Shown here piece by piece: positions 25,168-33,221 of a DNA stretch of 64,000 bases. Positions within the stretch are counted from its first letter, which is position 1, and every line of letters starts with the position of its first letter. The notes below the pieces were generated by a model that was not told where the DNA came from, searched no databases, and saw only the letters and a list, made by a program, of their open reading frames with translations. Made by a program: the position numbers and the translations under genes. The stretch is from Bacteroidales bacterium (lineage in GTDB: Bacteria; Bacteroidota; Bacteroidia; Bacteroidales; Rikenellaceae): positions 372,001 through 436,000 of the forward strand of contig CAJTFS010000001.1 of the NCBI GenBank assembly GCA_910575495.1, in the 5' to 3' direction.

Positions 25168-25404
25168 GCAGATGCTTGGACGCAGCGCACGGGAAGACCG
25201 TTGGCGCGGTTCGTTCCGTTCAGCGGGTTCACAAGGCTCGCGTTGAAAGCCAGGTAGCCCGCGCCGCAATTGCCGGAAGCATAGGATGACGAAGACCAGG
25301 CGTCGCCCTGCACGCCGACGTCCAGCAAGGCTCCCGTCGCACAGTCGCGGAAACCCGCAGCTGCATGTGCAAACAGCAGTCGCTGGAATGAATATGCCGG
25401 AGGA
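25168..25404 (-). pseudogene. Orphan DGR-type variable-region cassette (a)
   Basis: Encodes AAAGFRDCATGALLDVG, then WSSSSYASG, then NPLNGTNRANG and PVRCVQASA on the - strand. It aligns without gaps from the GYR/GFR motif to VRCVQ with cassette d. Blocks such as GGGAGCCTTG are identical at synonymous sites in a, c and d, while the codons between differ, the hallmark of adenine-directed DGR mutagenesis rather than ordinary selection. It lies downstream of hairpin copy a and just beyond the end of kdsC. No N-terminal domain precedes it. Confidence 0.65.
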
Positions 25405-25459
25405 GCAAGCCTATAAACCCCGGCACAGACTGGGATGAAAAACTGGACGGCCGCGGCCG

Positions 25460-25525
25460 CCAGCGGACTGCTGAATCTACGGAACCTCACTGGCGGAAAC
25501 CCTGGCCCCCGCCACTCCGGGTTCG
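25460..25525 (-). other. Conserved hairpin element, copy a
   Basis: CCCGGAGTGGCGGGGGCC, GGGTTTCCGCCAGTG: stem TGGCGG/CCGCCA, then AGATTCAGCAGTCCGCTGGC. It lies about 60 nt upstream of cassette a and 72 nt beyond the end of kdsC. Confidence 0.6.
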
Positions 25526-25597
25526 ACAGACGGCCCCCGTTCCGAAGCGGAAGGCAGCCGGTTCTTCCCCCAAGCCCCCCGCTTTTCACCGGCGCCC

Positions 25598-26143
25598 TCA
25601 GTTGGACGCCGCGAGGGTCGACGGAGTCACGCCCTGCGAATCGCGGGCCCAGTCGCCGCGGGCGCGCAACACCTGTTCGATGATGTCGCGCACGGCCCCC
25701 GCGCCGCCCGCGAACTGCGAGACATAGCGGCACGCCCCGACCACTTCGGTGGCCGCATCGGCCGGGCAGACCGGAATCCCCACCTCGCGCATGCACTCCA
25801 GGTCGGGGATGTCGTCGCCCATATAGATCACGTTGGCCGCATCGATCCCCTCGCGGCGGAAATAGTCGCGCAGCGTGGTGATCTTGTCCATGCAGTCGAG
25901 ATGATATTCCTTGATTCCGAGCATTTTCAGTCGGTTTTCGAGCGTCCGGCCCCGGCCGCCCGAGATGACGCAGACCCGGTAGCCCATGCGCAGGGCATAG
26001 GCCAGCGCATAGCCGTCCTTGGCATTGTAGCGGCGGATGAAGTCGCCGTCGACCGTGGGGACGATGCCCCCGTCGGTCATCACGCCGTCGACATCGAAGA
26101 CGAAAGCTTCGGTGCGGGCTATATCTTCCTTGAAGTTTCCCAT
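25598..26143 (-). CDS. kdsC: KdsC-like HAD phosphatase
   Basis: 181 aa, cap-less HAD phosphatase. Motif I is DVDGVMTDG at residues 17-25 (nucleophile Asp17), the Thr/Ser motif lies in VISGGRGRT near 59-67, and motif IV is GDDIPD at 109-114. Length and motifs fit 3-deoxy-D-manno-octulosonate 8-phosphate phosphatase, which makes free Kdo for lipid A core. Its start overlaps the end of the upstream Rossmann-protein gene by 25 nt, so the two form an operon. The C-terminal tail after GAVRDIIEQVL is longer than usual. Confidence 0.88.
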   Translation of the reverse strand: MGNFKEDIARTEAFVFDVDGVMTDGGIVPTVDGDFIRRYNAKDGYALAYALRMGYRVCVISGGRGRTLENRLKMLGIKEYHLDCMDKITTLRDYFRREGIDAANVIYMGDDIPDLECMREVGIPVCPADAATEVVGACRYVSQFAGGAGAVRDIIEQVLRARGDWARDSQGVTPSTLAASN

Positions 26144-26892
26144 ATTCTCTGACTGATTAAGTTGTAGATCGTTCGCAGCAGGTCGTCGTCGAGCATCGCC
26201 GCATGGCGTTCCTGCGTAGGCACATCGCCCCGCACGGCCGGTCCCGTCTGCACGGCCGCGGGCGATGCGGCATCGAGGGCCTTGGCCGCCGTCTCGGCGA
26301 TCAGCGGCTTGAGCAGGTCGAAATCGAGCCCCGCTCCGTTCATCAATCCCTCGCCCGCGGCATACATGCCGTTGACGAAGTTGCAGACGAAGACGGCCGC
26401 CAGATGGAGCCGGGCCCGCAACGCCGAATCGGCCCGCAGCACCCGGCGCGACAGCCGCCCGGCGAACGACTCCAGCTCGTCCTGCAACGCGGGCGTCGAC
26501 GCCTCGATGAAGATCGGCACCTCCGACCAGTCGACCCGCCGGCCCCGTGTGAAAGTCTGCAACGGGTAGAAGACGGCCCGCCGCACGAGCTTCGCCGGCA
26601 ACGCCTCCAGCGGCACGCTGCCCGCCGTATGAGCCACCGCGGCGCCCTCGGGAAAGGGAAGCGCCCCGGCCACTTCGGCCACGGCCCGATCGCTCACGGC
26701 CAGCAGATAAAGGTCCGCCGGAGCCAGCTCTTCGGGCCGGTCCGCCCAGCCGCAGCCCGCCATCGCGGCGATCTCCGCCGCCCGCGCCCCGTTGCGGGCC
26801 CAGAGCTGCACGAAGTGCACCCCGCTTCCGGCCAACGCCCGGGCCAGCGATTCGGCCACATTGCCGCTGCCGATGACAACCACGTCATTCAT
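26119..26892 (-). CDS. Rossmann-fold/DUF2520 oxidoreductase-like protein
   Basis: 257 aa from ATG 26892. The frame stays open far upstream (to 28581), but that region is antisense to the YihY gene and the start at 26892 gives VVVIGSGNVAESLARAL, a proper NAD(P)-binding GxGxxxxxL motif at residues 4-20. The C-terminal half (from about 130, PIFIEASTP and beyond) is the DUF2520 helical domain. The family resembles ketopantoate and pyrroline-5-carboxylate reductases, but its substrate is unknown. It overlaps kdsC by 25 nt, the usual neighbour in Bacteroidetes, so a role near Kdo or envelope metabolism is only a guess. Confidence 0.85.
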   Translation of the reverse strand: MNDVVVIGSGNVAESLARALAGSGVHFVQLWARNGARAAEIAAMAGCGWADRPEELAPADLYLLAVSDRAVAEVAGALPFPEGAAVAHTAGSVPLEALPAKLVRRAVFYPLQTFTRGRRVDWSEVPIFIEASTPALQDELESFAGRLSRRVLRADSALRARLHLAAVFVCNFVNGMYAAGEGLMNGAGLDFDLLKPLIAETAAKALDAASPAAVQTGPAVRGDVPTQERHAAMLDDDLLRTIYNLISQRIWETSRKI

Positions 26893-26994
26893 AAAACGAA
26901 AATTGAACGGTTGAATGCGAAAGGGGCTCGAAACAAAGCGCCTTTCTCTCTTTGCTTTATTTTTGTATACTCGTCCGCAAAAATACCCCTTTGC

Positions 26995-27093
26995 TGCTTC
27001 GGGCGGCTCTCCGAGCCGCGCGGACCGCAGCCTTGCCCGGCGGAGGCCTGCAACATCCGGCTGACGCCGGGCGTGCCCCGCAGGCTGCGCCGC
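26995..27093. repeat. REP/BIME-like element
   Basis: GGCGGCTCTCCGAGCCGC hairpin, then CGGCGGAGGCCTGC, ATCCGGCTGACGCCGGGC and CCCCGCAGGCTGCG. It lies between the YihY gene and the Rossmann-protein gene and matches the unit at 24575. Confidence 0.7.
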
Positions 27094-27137
27094 CAGATAA
27101 AAATCAGAGACATTTTTTGCAGATAAGCATTTTACTT

Positions 27138-28448
27138 TTAACCCTCCAACAAGTCTATGATCTTCACATTCTCCTGCGATTTGCGGGCATGCTGCTTGAT
27201 GCGCTCCAGCTCGCGGTCGATGCACGAGAACTCGGGCGTCGGCGCCGGGTCGAACCCGCCGTTCCCCGACTGCTCCACGGCCTCCAACACGCCGTAGACC
27301 GTAAGCGACGTCACGTCCTGCGCCGGAATATACTCCTTTTCGCGATCGTCGGCGTCCACCGGCACGGCCAGCAGGAGATCGGCCTGCACCAGCTGGTAGA
27401 GTATGTCGTTCACGATGCGCGTGGGCAGGTCGAGCCGGTCGCGGATGGTCTCCACGGGTGTGGCGCCTCCCTGCGTGCGCAGGTGCTCCACGACGATCAG
27501 CATCACGGCCACCAGCACCTTGCGGCGCTGGTCGTAGCTGATGCGCAGCGACTCGCGCTCCTCGCAGAACCGCGAAACGTTCTGATAGGCGAACGAAAGT
27601 TCGCCGCCGAAGAGCAGAATCTGCCACGAAGTCTGCATCCAGATCATGAAGAGCGGCAGGGCCGCGAAACTGCCGTAGATGGCATTGTACGAAGTCATCC
27701 ACCGCTGCACGTAGAGATAGCCCCACTGGAAGAGCGCGAAAGCCGTTCCGGCGACGATGCCGGCCATCAGGGCGCTCGGGAAGCGCACCCGGGCGTTGGG
27801 GATGACCACGTAGAAGACCGTGAACATCACCCACACCACCACCACCGACATGACTTGCGAAAGCAGCGAATAGAACCAGCCGTCGCCGAAGCCCAGCAGC
27901 TGGCGCGCATAACCGCCCACCGCGCCGGCGATGACCCACAGCACGGGCACGATCATCACGATGGCGATGTAGTCGCTCCACTGGCGGGCGATGCTGCGCT
28001 CGGCCTTCACCTCCCAGATATTGTTGAACGCGTTTTCGATCGACCCGAAAACGCGGATCACGGCCCAGAACAGCATGACCAGCGCCACCACGGCCACCAC
28101 GCCGCCCTGCGTGCGGGCCAGCGCCTTTTCGGCGAACGCCACGATGTAGTCGATGATTTCGGGGTTCTGCGGAAAGATCGAATAGAGGTTCTGCACCAGA
28201 CCGTCGGCCAGGCCGAAGCCCTTCACCACGGCGAATGCCACCGCCACGATGGGCACCAGCGACATGAGGGTATAGAACGTCAGGGCCGCCGAGCGGATCA
28301 GCGTACCGTGCTCCTTCAGCCCGCGGGCCGTATAGAAAAGCAGCCGGTACTGCCGCACCAGCCACCGCGCCGCCGGACTGCGCCACTCGCTCGCGTCGCG
28401 CCGGAAGACGGTGTCGGTGAAGTAGGCGATTATATGCTTGATCTTCAT
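27138..28448 (-). CDS. YihY/BrkB family membrane protein
   Basis: 436 aa. Six membrane helices span about residues 40-290 with the family features RSAALTFYTLMSLVPIVAVA (about 51-70), the FGSIENAFNNIW segment near 135 and a QTSWQILLFGGELSFAYQN end at about 290-308. The remaining 130 residues are a cytoplasmic winged-helix-like extension (TPVETIRDRLDLPTRIVND) found in Bacteroidetes members. The old label RNase BN is wrong for this family; its physiological role is unknown. It starts at ATG 28448 and stands alone between two REP-like elements. Confidence 0.88.
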   Translation of the reverse strand: MKIKHIIAYFTDTVFRRDASEWRSPAARWLVRQYRLLFYTARGLKEHGTLIRSAALTFYTLMSLVPIVAVAFAVVKGFGLADGLVQNLYSIFPQNPEIIDYIVAFAEKALARTQGGVVAVVALVMLFWAVIRVFGSIENAFNNIWEVKAERSIARQWSDYIAIVMIVPVLWVIAGAVGGYARQLLGFGDGWFYSLLSQVMSVVVVWVMFTVFYVVIPNARVRFPSALMAGIVAGTAFALFQWGYLYVQRWMTSYNAIYGSFAALPLFMIWMQTSWQILLFGGELSFAYQNVSRFCEERESLRISYDQRRKVLVAVMLIVVEHLRTQGGATPVETIRDRLDLPTRIVNDILYQLVQADLLLAVPVDADDREKEYIPAQDVTSLTVYGVLEAVEQSGNGGFDPAPTPEFSCIDRELERIKQHARKSQENVKIIDLLEG

Positions 28449-28494
28449 AATCTTTCAAATATCGGAAGCCGGCAGTCCCCGACCGCTCTTCCTG

Positions 28495-28556
28495 CGGACC
28501 GGAGCCTCGTCCGGCGAAGCCCGCAAATGTTGCGTGCCCGCAGGCTCCGCCCCGAA
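28495..28556. repeat. REP/BIME-like element
   Basis: Short GC-rich inverted unit (GCGGACCGGAGCCTCGTCCGG and CCCGCAGGCTCCGCCCC halves) between the YihY gene and the methyltransferase gene. Confidence 0.5.
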
Positions 28557-28606
28557 AACCGTTTCGGCCGGACACGAACAAAGAGTACGCCGTACAACAA
28601 AAATAG

Positions 28607-29755
28607 TCATTTCAGCCGGATCGTCCAAAATGCCCCGTCGATTTTCGTGAACGCCAGCCGCACGTCATCGCCCGGCCGGAGCCCCGTGCGGCGCATGATC
28701 TCCTCGACGGCCAGCGGGAAGTCGCGCTTGAAAATCGTCGCACCGCAGCCTTTGAGTTCGCGCCGCAGGCGCCGCGGATCGTAGGGTTCGACGGATTCGA
28801 CGGCGAAAACCTTGCCGATCGCGTCGGCAGGCCGCTCCGCCGAGAATCCGAAGCCGTTGTCGCTCCAGATGTCGGCCTGCCCGGCCAGCTGCAGCCGCGC
28901 CAGGCGGGCCTTCTGCAACGCCACGTCGGGCACCGTGAGCCAGCGATAGCGCGCCGGGTCGAAAACGCCCGGATGCGGCGCCACGGCATCGGGCCGGGCC
29001 GTGAAACTGCGGTCCGCAGCGCCCAAGGCCGTGGCCGTCACCTCCGGGCCCGTGCCGTCGTCGTAGACCACCACCTCCTTGCATTCGCCGTCGAGCGAAA
29101 CGGCCTCCACCCGGCTGTCGGGGAAAAGGCGCAGCGCTTCGTCGATGTCGAAGAGCGGCGAATTCTTCAGACAGAGCCCTCCGCCCGCCCGGCGGATCGC
29201 CGGCAACAGCGCCGGAATCGAGGGCGAACAATCCTCCAGCCGCACCAGCTTGCGTCCCGTGGCCGAACGGCGGTCGGGATCGGCATAGACCCAGTCGAAA
29301 CGCTCGTGCGTCTGCGCCAGATACTCTTCGGCCGACGCGGCCGCCACCTCGATATTGGCCGCACCCAGCCGCCGGAAGTTCTCGCGCGCCACCCGGGCCA
29401 GCACTTCGTTTCGTTCGAGGGTCACCACCTGCCCGAACCGACGGCTCAGCGCCAGCGCATCGACACCGAGGCCGCACGTAAGGTCGAGCACCCGCCCGCC
29501 CCCGATGCGTTTGTGCGCCGCACAGCGCTCGCTCGACGCCTGTTCGAAGGCCAGCGGCGGCAGAATGCACTGCGCCGCCGCATAGGAGGGCAGTTTCGAC
29601 ACCGCCCGGTGCAGATACTTCACCTGCGTGGCCACCAGCCGCGCATGGGGCACCCGGGTGTCGAGCGCCACCTCCAGCGGGTCGCGGCCGCGGTTTTCGG
29701 CCACGGCGCGCGTCGCTTCGTCGGAGACGAGCCATTCGTATTCTTCGAGGGTCAT
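28607..29755 (-). CDS. Class I SAM-dependent methyltransferase (THUMP-like C-terminus)
   Basis: 382 aa from ATG 29755, whose A is the last base of the comEC stop codon (TGATG overlap). AdoMet motif I is RVLDLTCGLGVDALALS at residues 88-104; the motif IV region reads YADPDRRS, similar to the DPPY/DPPR loops of nucleic-acid methyltransferases. The C-terminal part from about 290 fits the THUMP-like domain of Bacteroidetes RNA methyltransferase relatives. The substrate is probably RNA but not determined. The frame is open well upstream, through comEC sequence, and that extension is not used here. Confidence 0.8.
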   Translation of the reverse strand: MTLEEYEWLVSDEATRAVAENRGRDPLEVALDTRVPHARLVATQVKYLHRAVSKLPSYAAAQCILPPLAFEQASSERCAAHKRIGGGRVLDLTCGLGVDALALSRRFGQVVTLERNEVLARVARENFRRLGAANIEVAAASAEEYLAQTHERFDWVYADPDRRSATGRKLVRLEDCSPSIPALLPAIRRAGGGLCLKNSPLFDIDEALRLFPDSRVEAVSLDGECKEVVVYDDGTGPEVTATALGAADRSFTARPDAVAPHPGVFDPARYRWLTVPDVALQKARLARLQLAGQADIWSDNGFGFSAERPADAIGKVFAVESVEPYDPRRLRRELKGCGATIFKRDFPLAVEEIMRRTGLRPGDDVRLAFTKIDGAFWTIRLK

Positions 29756-31188
29756 CACGAGGGCAAATGTACGCTTTTTTTCGCTGCGGCATGCCGCAGC
29801 ACTGCGGTTGCAATCACAAAGAAGACATAGCAGGCCACCGTCGCCCGGGTTGAAAGGGCATATTCGACGGCCGCACCCGGTACGGATGCCGTCGTACGGG
29901 CCAGCAGGTCGAGCAGGTCGGCGGCACCCTCGCCGGCCCGACAGATTCCCGGCACAAAGAGTCCCGCCACTCCGCACAAGACCACGATGCCCGCCAGCGG
30001 AATGACCGCCGGATTGAGCAGCAAACCCGCCACCGGCACGACGCCGAAAGCATGCGACACCAACGGTGCGGTGGCCAGCGTAGCCGCCGCGCCCACTGCC
30101 ACGGTGTCGGTCAGCGCGTTCAACACCCGATGACGCCCGTGCAGCCTGCGGCACAACGGCACCGCCCACAGCAGAATAGCCGCCACGGCCACGAACGAAA
30201 GCTGAAAACCGATGTCGCCGATCCATGCCGGATTCCACAACAGCATGCCGAAAGCGGCCGCAGCCAGAGCATTCAACCCCACGTATTCCGATCCGACGGC
30301 CAACGCGGCCTGCAACAAGGTGCACATCACGGCGGCCCGCACGGCGCTGGGCGGGAAACCTGCCGTGGCGACATAGAGCCACACCGCACCTACGGCCAGC
30401 GCATCGCGCACCAGATGACCGCGCCTCAACAACGCCAGCCACCGCAACGCCAGGTTGGCCAGGAGAAAAACAAGGCCCGTATGCAAACCCGACACAGCCA
30501 GCAGATGCGACATGCCGCTGCGCGACCAGGCTGCGCGCAGCCGGGGCGTCAGACCGCTCCGGTCGGCCACCGTCATGGCCCGCAACACGGCTCCGGCATC
30601 GTCCGGCGAACAGATCCTCTTCATCCGTGCGGCCGCACGCAGATGGAGCCCCGGATCGGCATTCGCCCCGCTCTCAAGCACCCGGCGCGAGGAGAGGTAG
30701 AGCGACCCGACGAAACCCCGCCGCGCCATCAGCCGCCGGTAACTCTCCGAACCGCCCCGCAGGGCCCCCACCCGACCCCAGCAAAGGATGCGGTCGCCGC
30801 CCGAGAGCATCACGGTCGAATCGGTCCGCAGCACCACCCTGTCGGCCGCCGTATGCCATTGCGTCCGGCCGGGGAGCCGCCACGCCCGGATCACACCGTC
30901 GGCCGAGCTGTAACGTCCGCGGCCGGCGGGCATCCCCTCGACCTGCACCTGCCAGAGGCACGTCGTCTCCAGCGGGACCGTCCGCTCCGGTGCATGGAAC
31001 TGGCAGACGCCCCACCCTGTCACCACAAGCAAGGCCGCCAGGGCCGCACCCGAACGCAGCAGCAACGCCAGAACGCCGCACAACGAAAAAGCCGCGGCGA
31101 CGAACCACCACGGCAGCGCGAAATGTTCTCCCAAGACGATTCCTGCCGCGAACGGAAGCAACAGTTTTACCATCGGGAGGGACTTCAT
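29755..31188 (-). CDS. comEC: ComEC/Rec2-type competence channel protein
   Basis: 477 aa from ATG 31188 (MKSLPMVKLLLPFAAGI); an upstream in-frame codon at 31290 would add 34 residues lacking membrane character. It has two N-terminal helices, a soluble OB/DUF4131 domain (about 75-190) and the competence domain of many helices, with RSGMSHLLAVSGLHTGLVFL at about 233-252 and AGFPPSAVRAAVMC near 295. The C-terminal metallo-beta-lactamase domain of Bacillus ComEC is missing, as in many Bacteroidetes members. It is the inner-membrane channel for single-stranded DNA uptake, which suggests but does not prove competence. Confidence 0.88.
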   Translation of the reverse strand: MKSLPMVKLLLPFAAGIVLGEHFALPWWFVAAAFSLCGVLALLLRSGAALAALLVVTGWGVCQFHAPERTVPLETTCLWQVQVEGMPAGRGRYSSADGVIRAWRLPGRTQWHTAADRVVLRTDSTVMLSGGDRILCWGRVGALRGGSESYRRLMARRGFVGSLYLSSRRVLESGANADPGLHLRAAARMKRICSPDDAGAVLRAMTVADRSGLTPRLRAAWSRSGMSHLLAVSGLHTGLVFLLANLALRWLALLRRGHLVRDALAVGAVWLYVATAGFPPSAVRAAVMCTLLQAALAVGSEYVGLNALAAAAFGMLLWNPAWIGDIGFQLSFVAVAAILLWAVPLCRRLHGRHRVLNALTDTVAVGAAATLATAPLVSHAFGVVPVAGLLLNPAVIPLAGIVVLCGVAGLFVPGICRAGEGAADLLDLLARTTASVPGAAVEYALSTRATVACYVFFVIATAVLRHAAAKKSVHLPS

Positions 31189-31430
31189 CGACACAGATTT
31201 AAATAGGAGAAACCGGCTTTTCGGAAGGCGGAGTCCTCCTCGAAAGCGAAAGTTCGGGATAATGGCGGAAAGAACGGCTTTCAACGGCAAGTATCGGGCG
31301 GCCGGAACATGCGCCCAGCTAAGAGCAGGTATTGCTCCCGGGCCGCACCTGCGGAGATTGCCTATGGGCCACTATTGGAGAAAAACTGCGAAATGCGGGG
31401 CTCTTCGGACCGCGGCGACACGAAGGATTT

Positions 31431-31871
31431 TCACGCTTCGTCGCCAACCGCCCAAAGGGCCAGGTACTTGTCTTCCTTGGCGTGCATGCGGCGGTTGGCC
31501 GCAGGGGTCTTGTCCTTCTGACCGCAAAGATGCAGCAGACCGTGAACCACCACGCGGCGCATCTCGACGAGCCGCGCGGCGCCGTAGATCCGCGCATTGT
31601 CGGCCACGGTCTCCACGTCGATGAAGATGTCGCCCGAGACCGTGCGCGTACCGCGGCGGTCGCTGTAGTCGAAAGTGATGACGTCCGTGAAATAGTCGTG
31701 GCCCAGAAACTGACGGTTCATCTCCAAGAGCCGGCGCGCCGAGCAGAAAATGTAGTTCACATCGCCCAGCACATACCCTTCGGCCGCGGCCACCTCGCGC
31801 AGCCAGGCTGTCGTGCGCCGCTTCTGCGGCAGCCGATAGGTGCAATCTTCGTTATAATAGCCTACTTTCAT
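31431..31871 (-). CDS. ybeY: Endoribonuclease YbeY
   Basis: 146 aa from ATG 31871; a GTG six codons upstream is the alternative. It is the metal-dependent RNase for 16S rRNA 3' maturation and ribosome quality control. The zinc site reads HGLLHLCGQKD: His110 and His114 are present, but the usual third histidine is Asp120, followed by KTPAANRRM. The same substitution occurs, to my knowledge, in Bacteroidetes homologues. The region FLGHDYFTDVITFDYSD near 56-72 carries the conserved TDVLSF-type motif. It stands alone between comEC and the EnvC-like gene. Confidence 0.92.
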   Translation of the reverse strand: MKVGYYNEDCTYRLPQKRRTTAWLREVAAAEGYVLGDVNYIFCSARRLLEMNRQFLGHDYFTDVITFDYSDRRGTRTVSGDIFIDVETVADNARIYGAARLVEMRRVVVHGLLHLCGQKDKTPAANRRMHAKEDKYLALWAVGDEA

Positions 31872-32087
31872 TGTTTGTCTGTCGATCACGCAGGGCCGTC
31901 AAGACCTGCTTTCGTCTTCCGCATCGCACCGGCCGAACGCTTCGGGGCTCCCAGCTCCAATATCGCTTTGCCCCCGATCCGGACCCGCGCTGCCGGAACC
32001 GCCCGGGATACCCCGGAATCCGACCTCGGGGATCGCTCCGAACCGGCACTGAAACCCGTTCCGACCCTACCCCGGCACGATACCCTC

Positions 32088-33221
32088 CTACTTGAAACAA
32101 TTCTCGGCCAGGAGCTTCTGCGACGGTTCGGGCGGGTAGATGCCGAAGACCAGCTTGTACTCCGTGGACATCGTCATCACGTCGACCGATGCGCCCACGG
32201 TGCCGATATGCTGGTTTTTGGCCACTTTCTGCCCCTTTTCGACGCTCACGGTCCCCATGTTGGCATAGGAGGTGATGTACTCGCCGTGGGCGATGAAAAC
32301 ATCGAATTTGTCCGTTATGCGGTTGCGTTTGATCTCCACCACCTTGCCCTCGTAGATCGAAACCACCGCCGCACCCTTGGGCCCCGTGATCTCGGCCATG
32401 TTCTCGCGGTAGCGCTTCACGCGGCCGCCGGCCACCGGCAGACGCAGGCCCGAGGTCTTCGACGAGAACGAAGCGCCGGCCGTGTTGCCCTTGGTGAGCT
32501 TGCGCAGCTGGCCGATCGCCACGCTCAGCTGGCGTTCCTGGGCCATCTTGCGCTGCAGGGCGCTTTTCTCCTTTTCGGACAGCTGCTTCATCTCGGCCCG
32601 CGCCTGCTGCGCGTCGCGTTCGAGGTCGACCTTCTGGCGGGCCAGTTTCTTCGTTGTGGCGTCGAGCGACTTATGCCGCGTGTCGAGCTTGCGTTTTTCG
32701 GTCCTCACCTGCTCCGAAAGGGTCTCGATCTCCCGCAGCTTGCGCTCGCGCACGGCCGCCATTTCGCGCAACACTGTGATCCGGCGCGCCATGTCGGCAA
32801 AACTATGCGACGAGAAGATGTAAGTGAGATAATTCTGATGACGGTAGTTGCGGTAGGTCTCGCGGACCATGGCTGCATACTGGACCCGGTGTCGCGCGCA
32901 GGCCGCCGAAAGGTCGCCGGCCACGCTGTCCTTGCGGGCGATCTCCTCGCGCAGGAGCCGCACCTGTTTCTCCGTCTCCTCCAGCAGCCGGTGGCGCGAT
33001 TCGAGCTGCAGGGCCAGGCGCCGGGCCCGTTCTTCCGTAGCTGCGCGCCCCTTCTTGAGGTTGGCGATCTGCTGTTCTTCGGCCGCGATCTTCTTCTCCA
33101 GGTTGGCGATGACACGCTTCTGGTCCTCGATCTTACGGCTGTTCTGCGCCATGGTCGGAGCCATACCGAAGAACAACAACAGGGTCAGCAGCAGTCGGAA
33201 GGGTTTCATGGGTCGGATCAT
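32088..33221 (-). CDS. EnvC-like murein hydrolase activator with degenerate LytM domain
   Basis: 377 aa. Signal peptide (residues 1-25, ending in MAQ), then about 220 residues of coiled coil (Glu/Lys/Arg/Gln-rich heptads), then a C-terminal M23/LytM fold (about 275-377). The active-site residues are gone: the HxGxD position reads ENMAEI and the final HxH strand reads YKLVFGI, so it cannot hold the zinc in the usual way. That is the pattern of EnvC and its relatives, which activate amidases at the septum rather than cut peptidoglycan. Its ATG overlaps the stop of the TPR gene by 4 nt (ATGA), so the two are translationally coupled. Confidence 0.88.
   Translation of the reverse strand: MIRPMKPFRLLLTLLLFFGMAPTMAQNSRKIEDQKRVIANLEKKIAAEEQQIANLKKGRAATEERARRLALQLESRHRLLEETEKQVRLLREEIARKDSVAGDLSAACARHRVQYAAMVRETYRNYRHQNYLTYIFSSHSFADMARRITVLREMAAVRERKLREIETLSEQVRTEKRKLDTRHKSLDATTKKLARQKVDLERDAQQARAEMKQLSEKEKSALQRKMAQERQLSVAIGQLRKLTKGNTAGASFSSKTSGLRLPVAGGRVKRYRENMAEITGPKGAAVVSIYEGKVVEIKRNRITDKFDVFIAHGEYITSYANMGTVSVEKGQKVAKNQHIGTVGASVDVMTMSTEYKLVFGIYPPEPSQKLLAENCFK

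Noticed and set aside
26893..28581. The long - strand frame continuing upstream of the Rossmann-protein gene
   Set aside because: It runs through the YihY gene in another frame, has biased low-complexity composition, and the proper NAD-binding start is at 26892.
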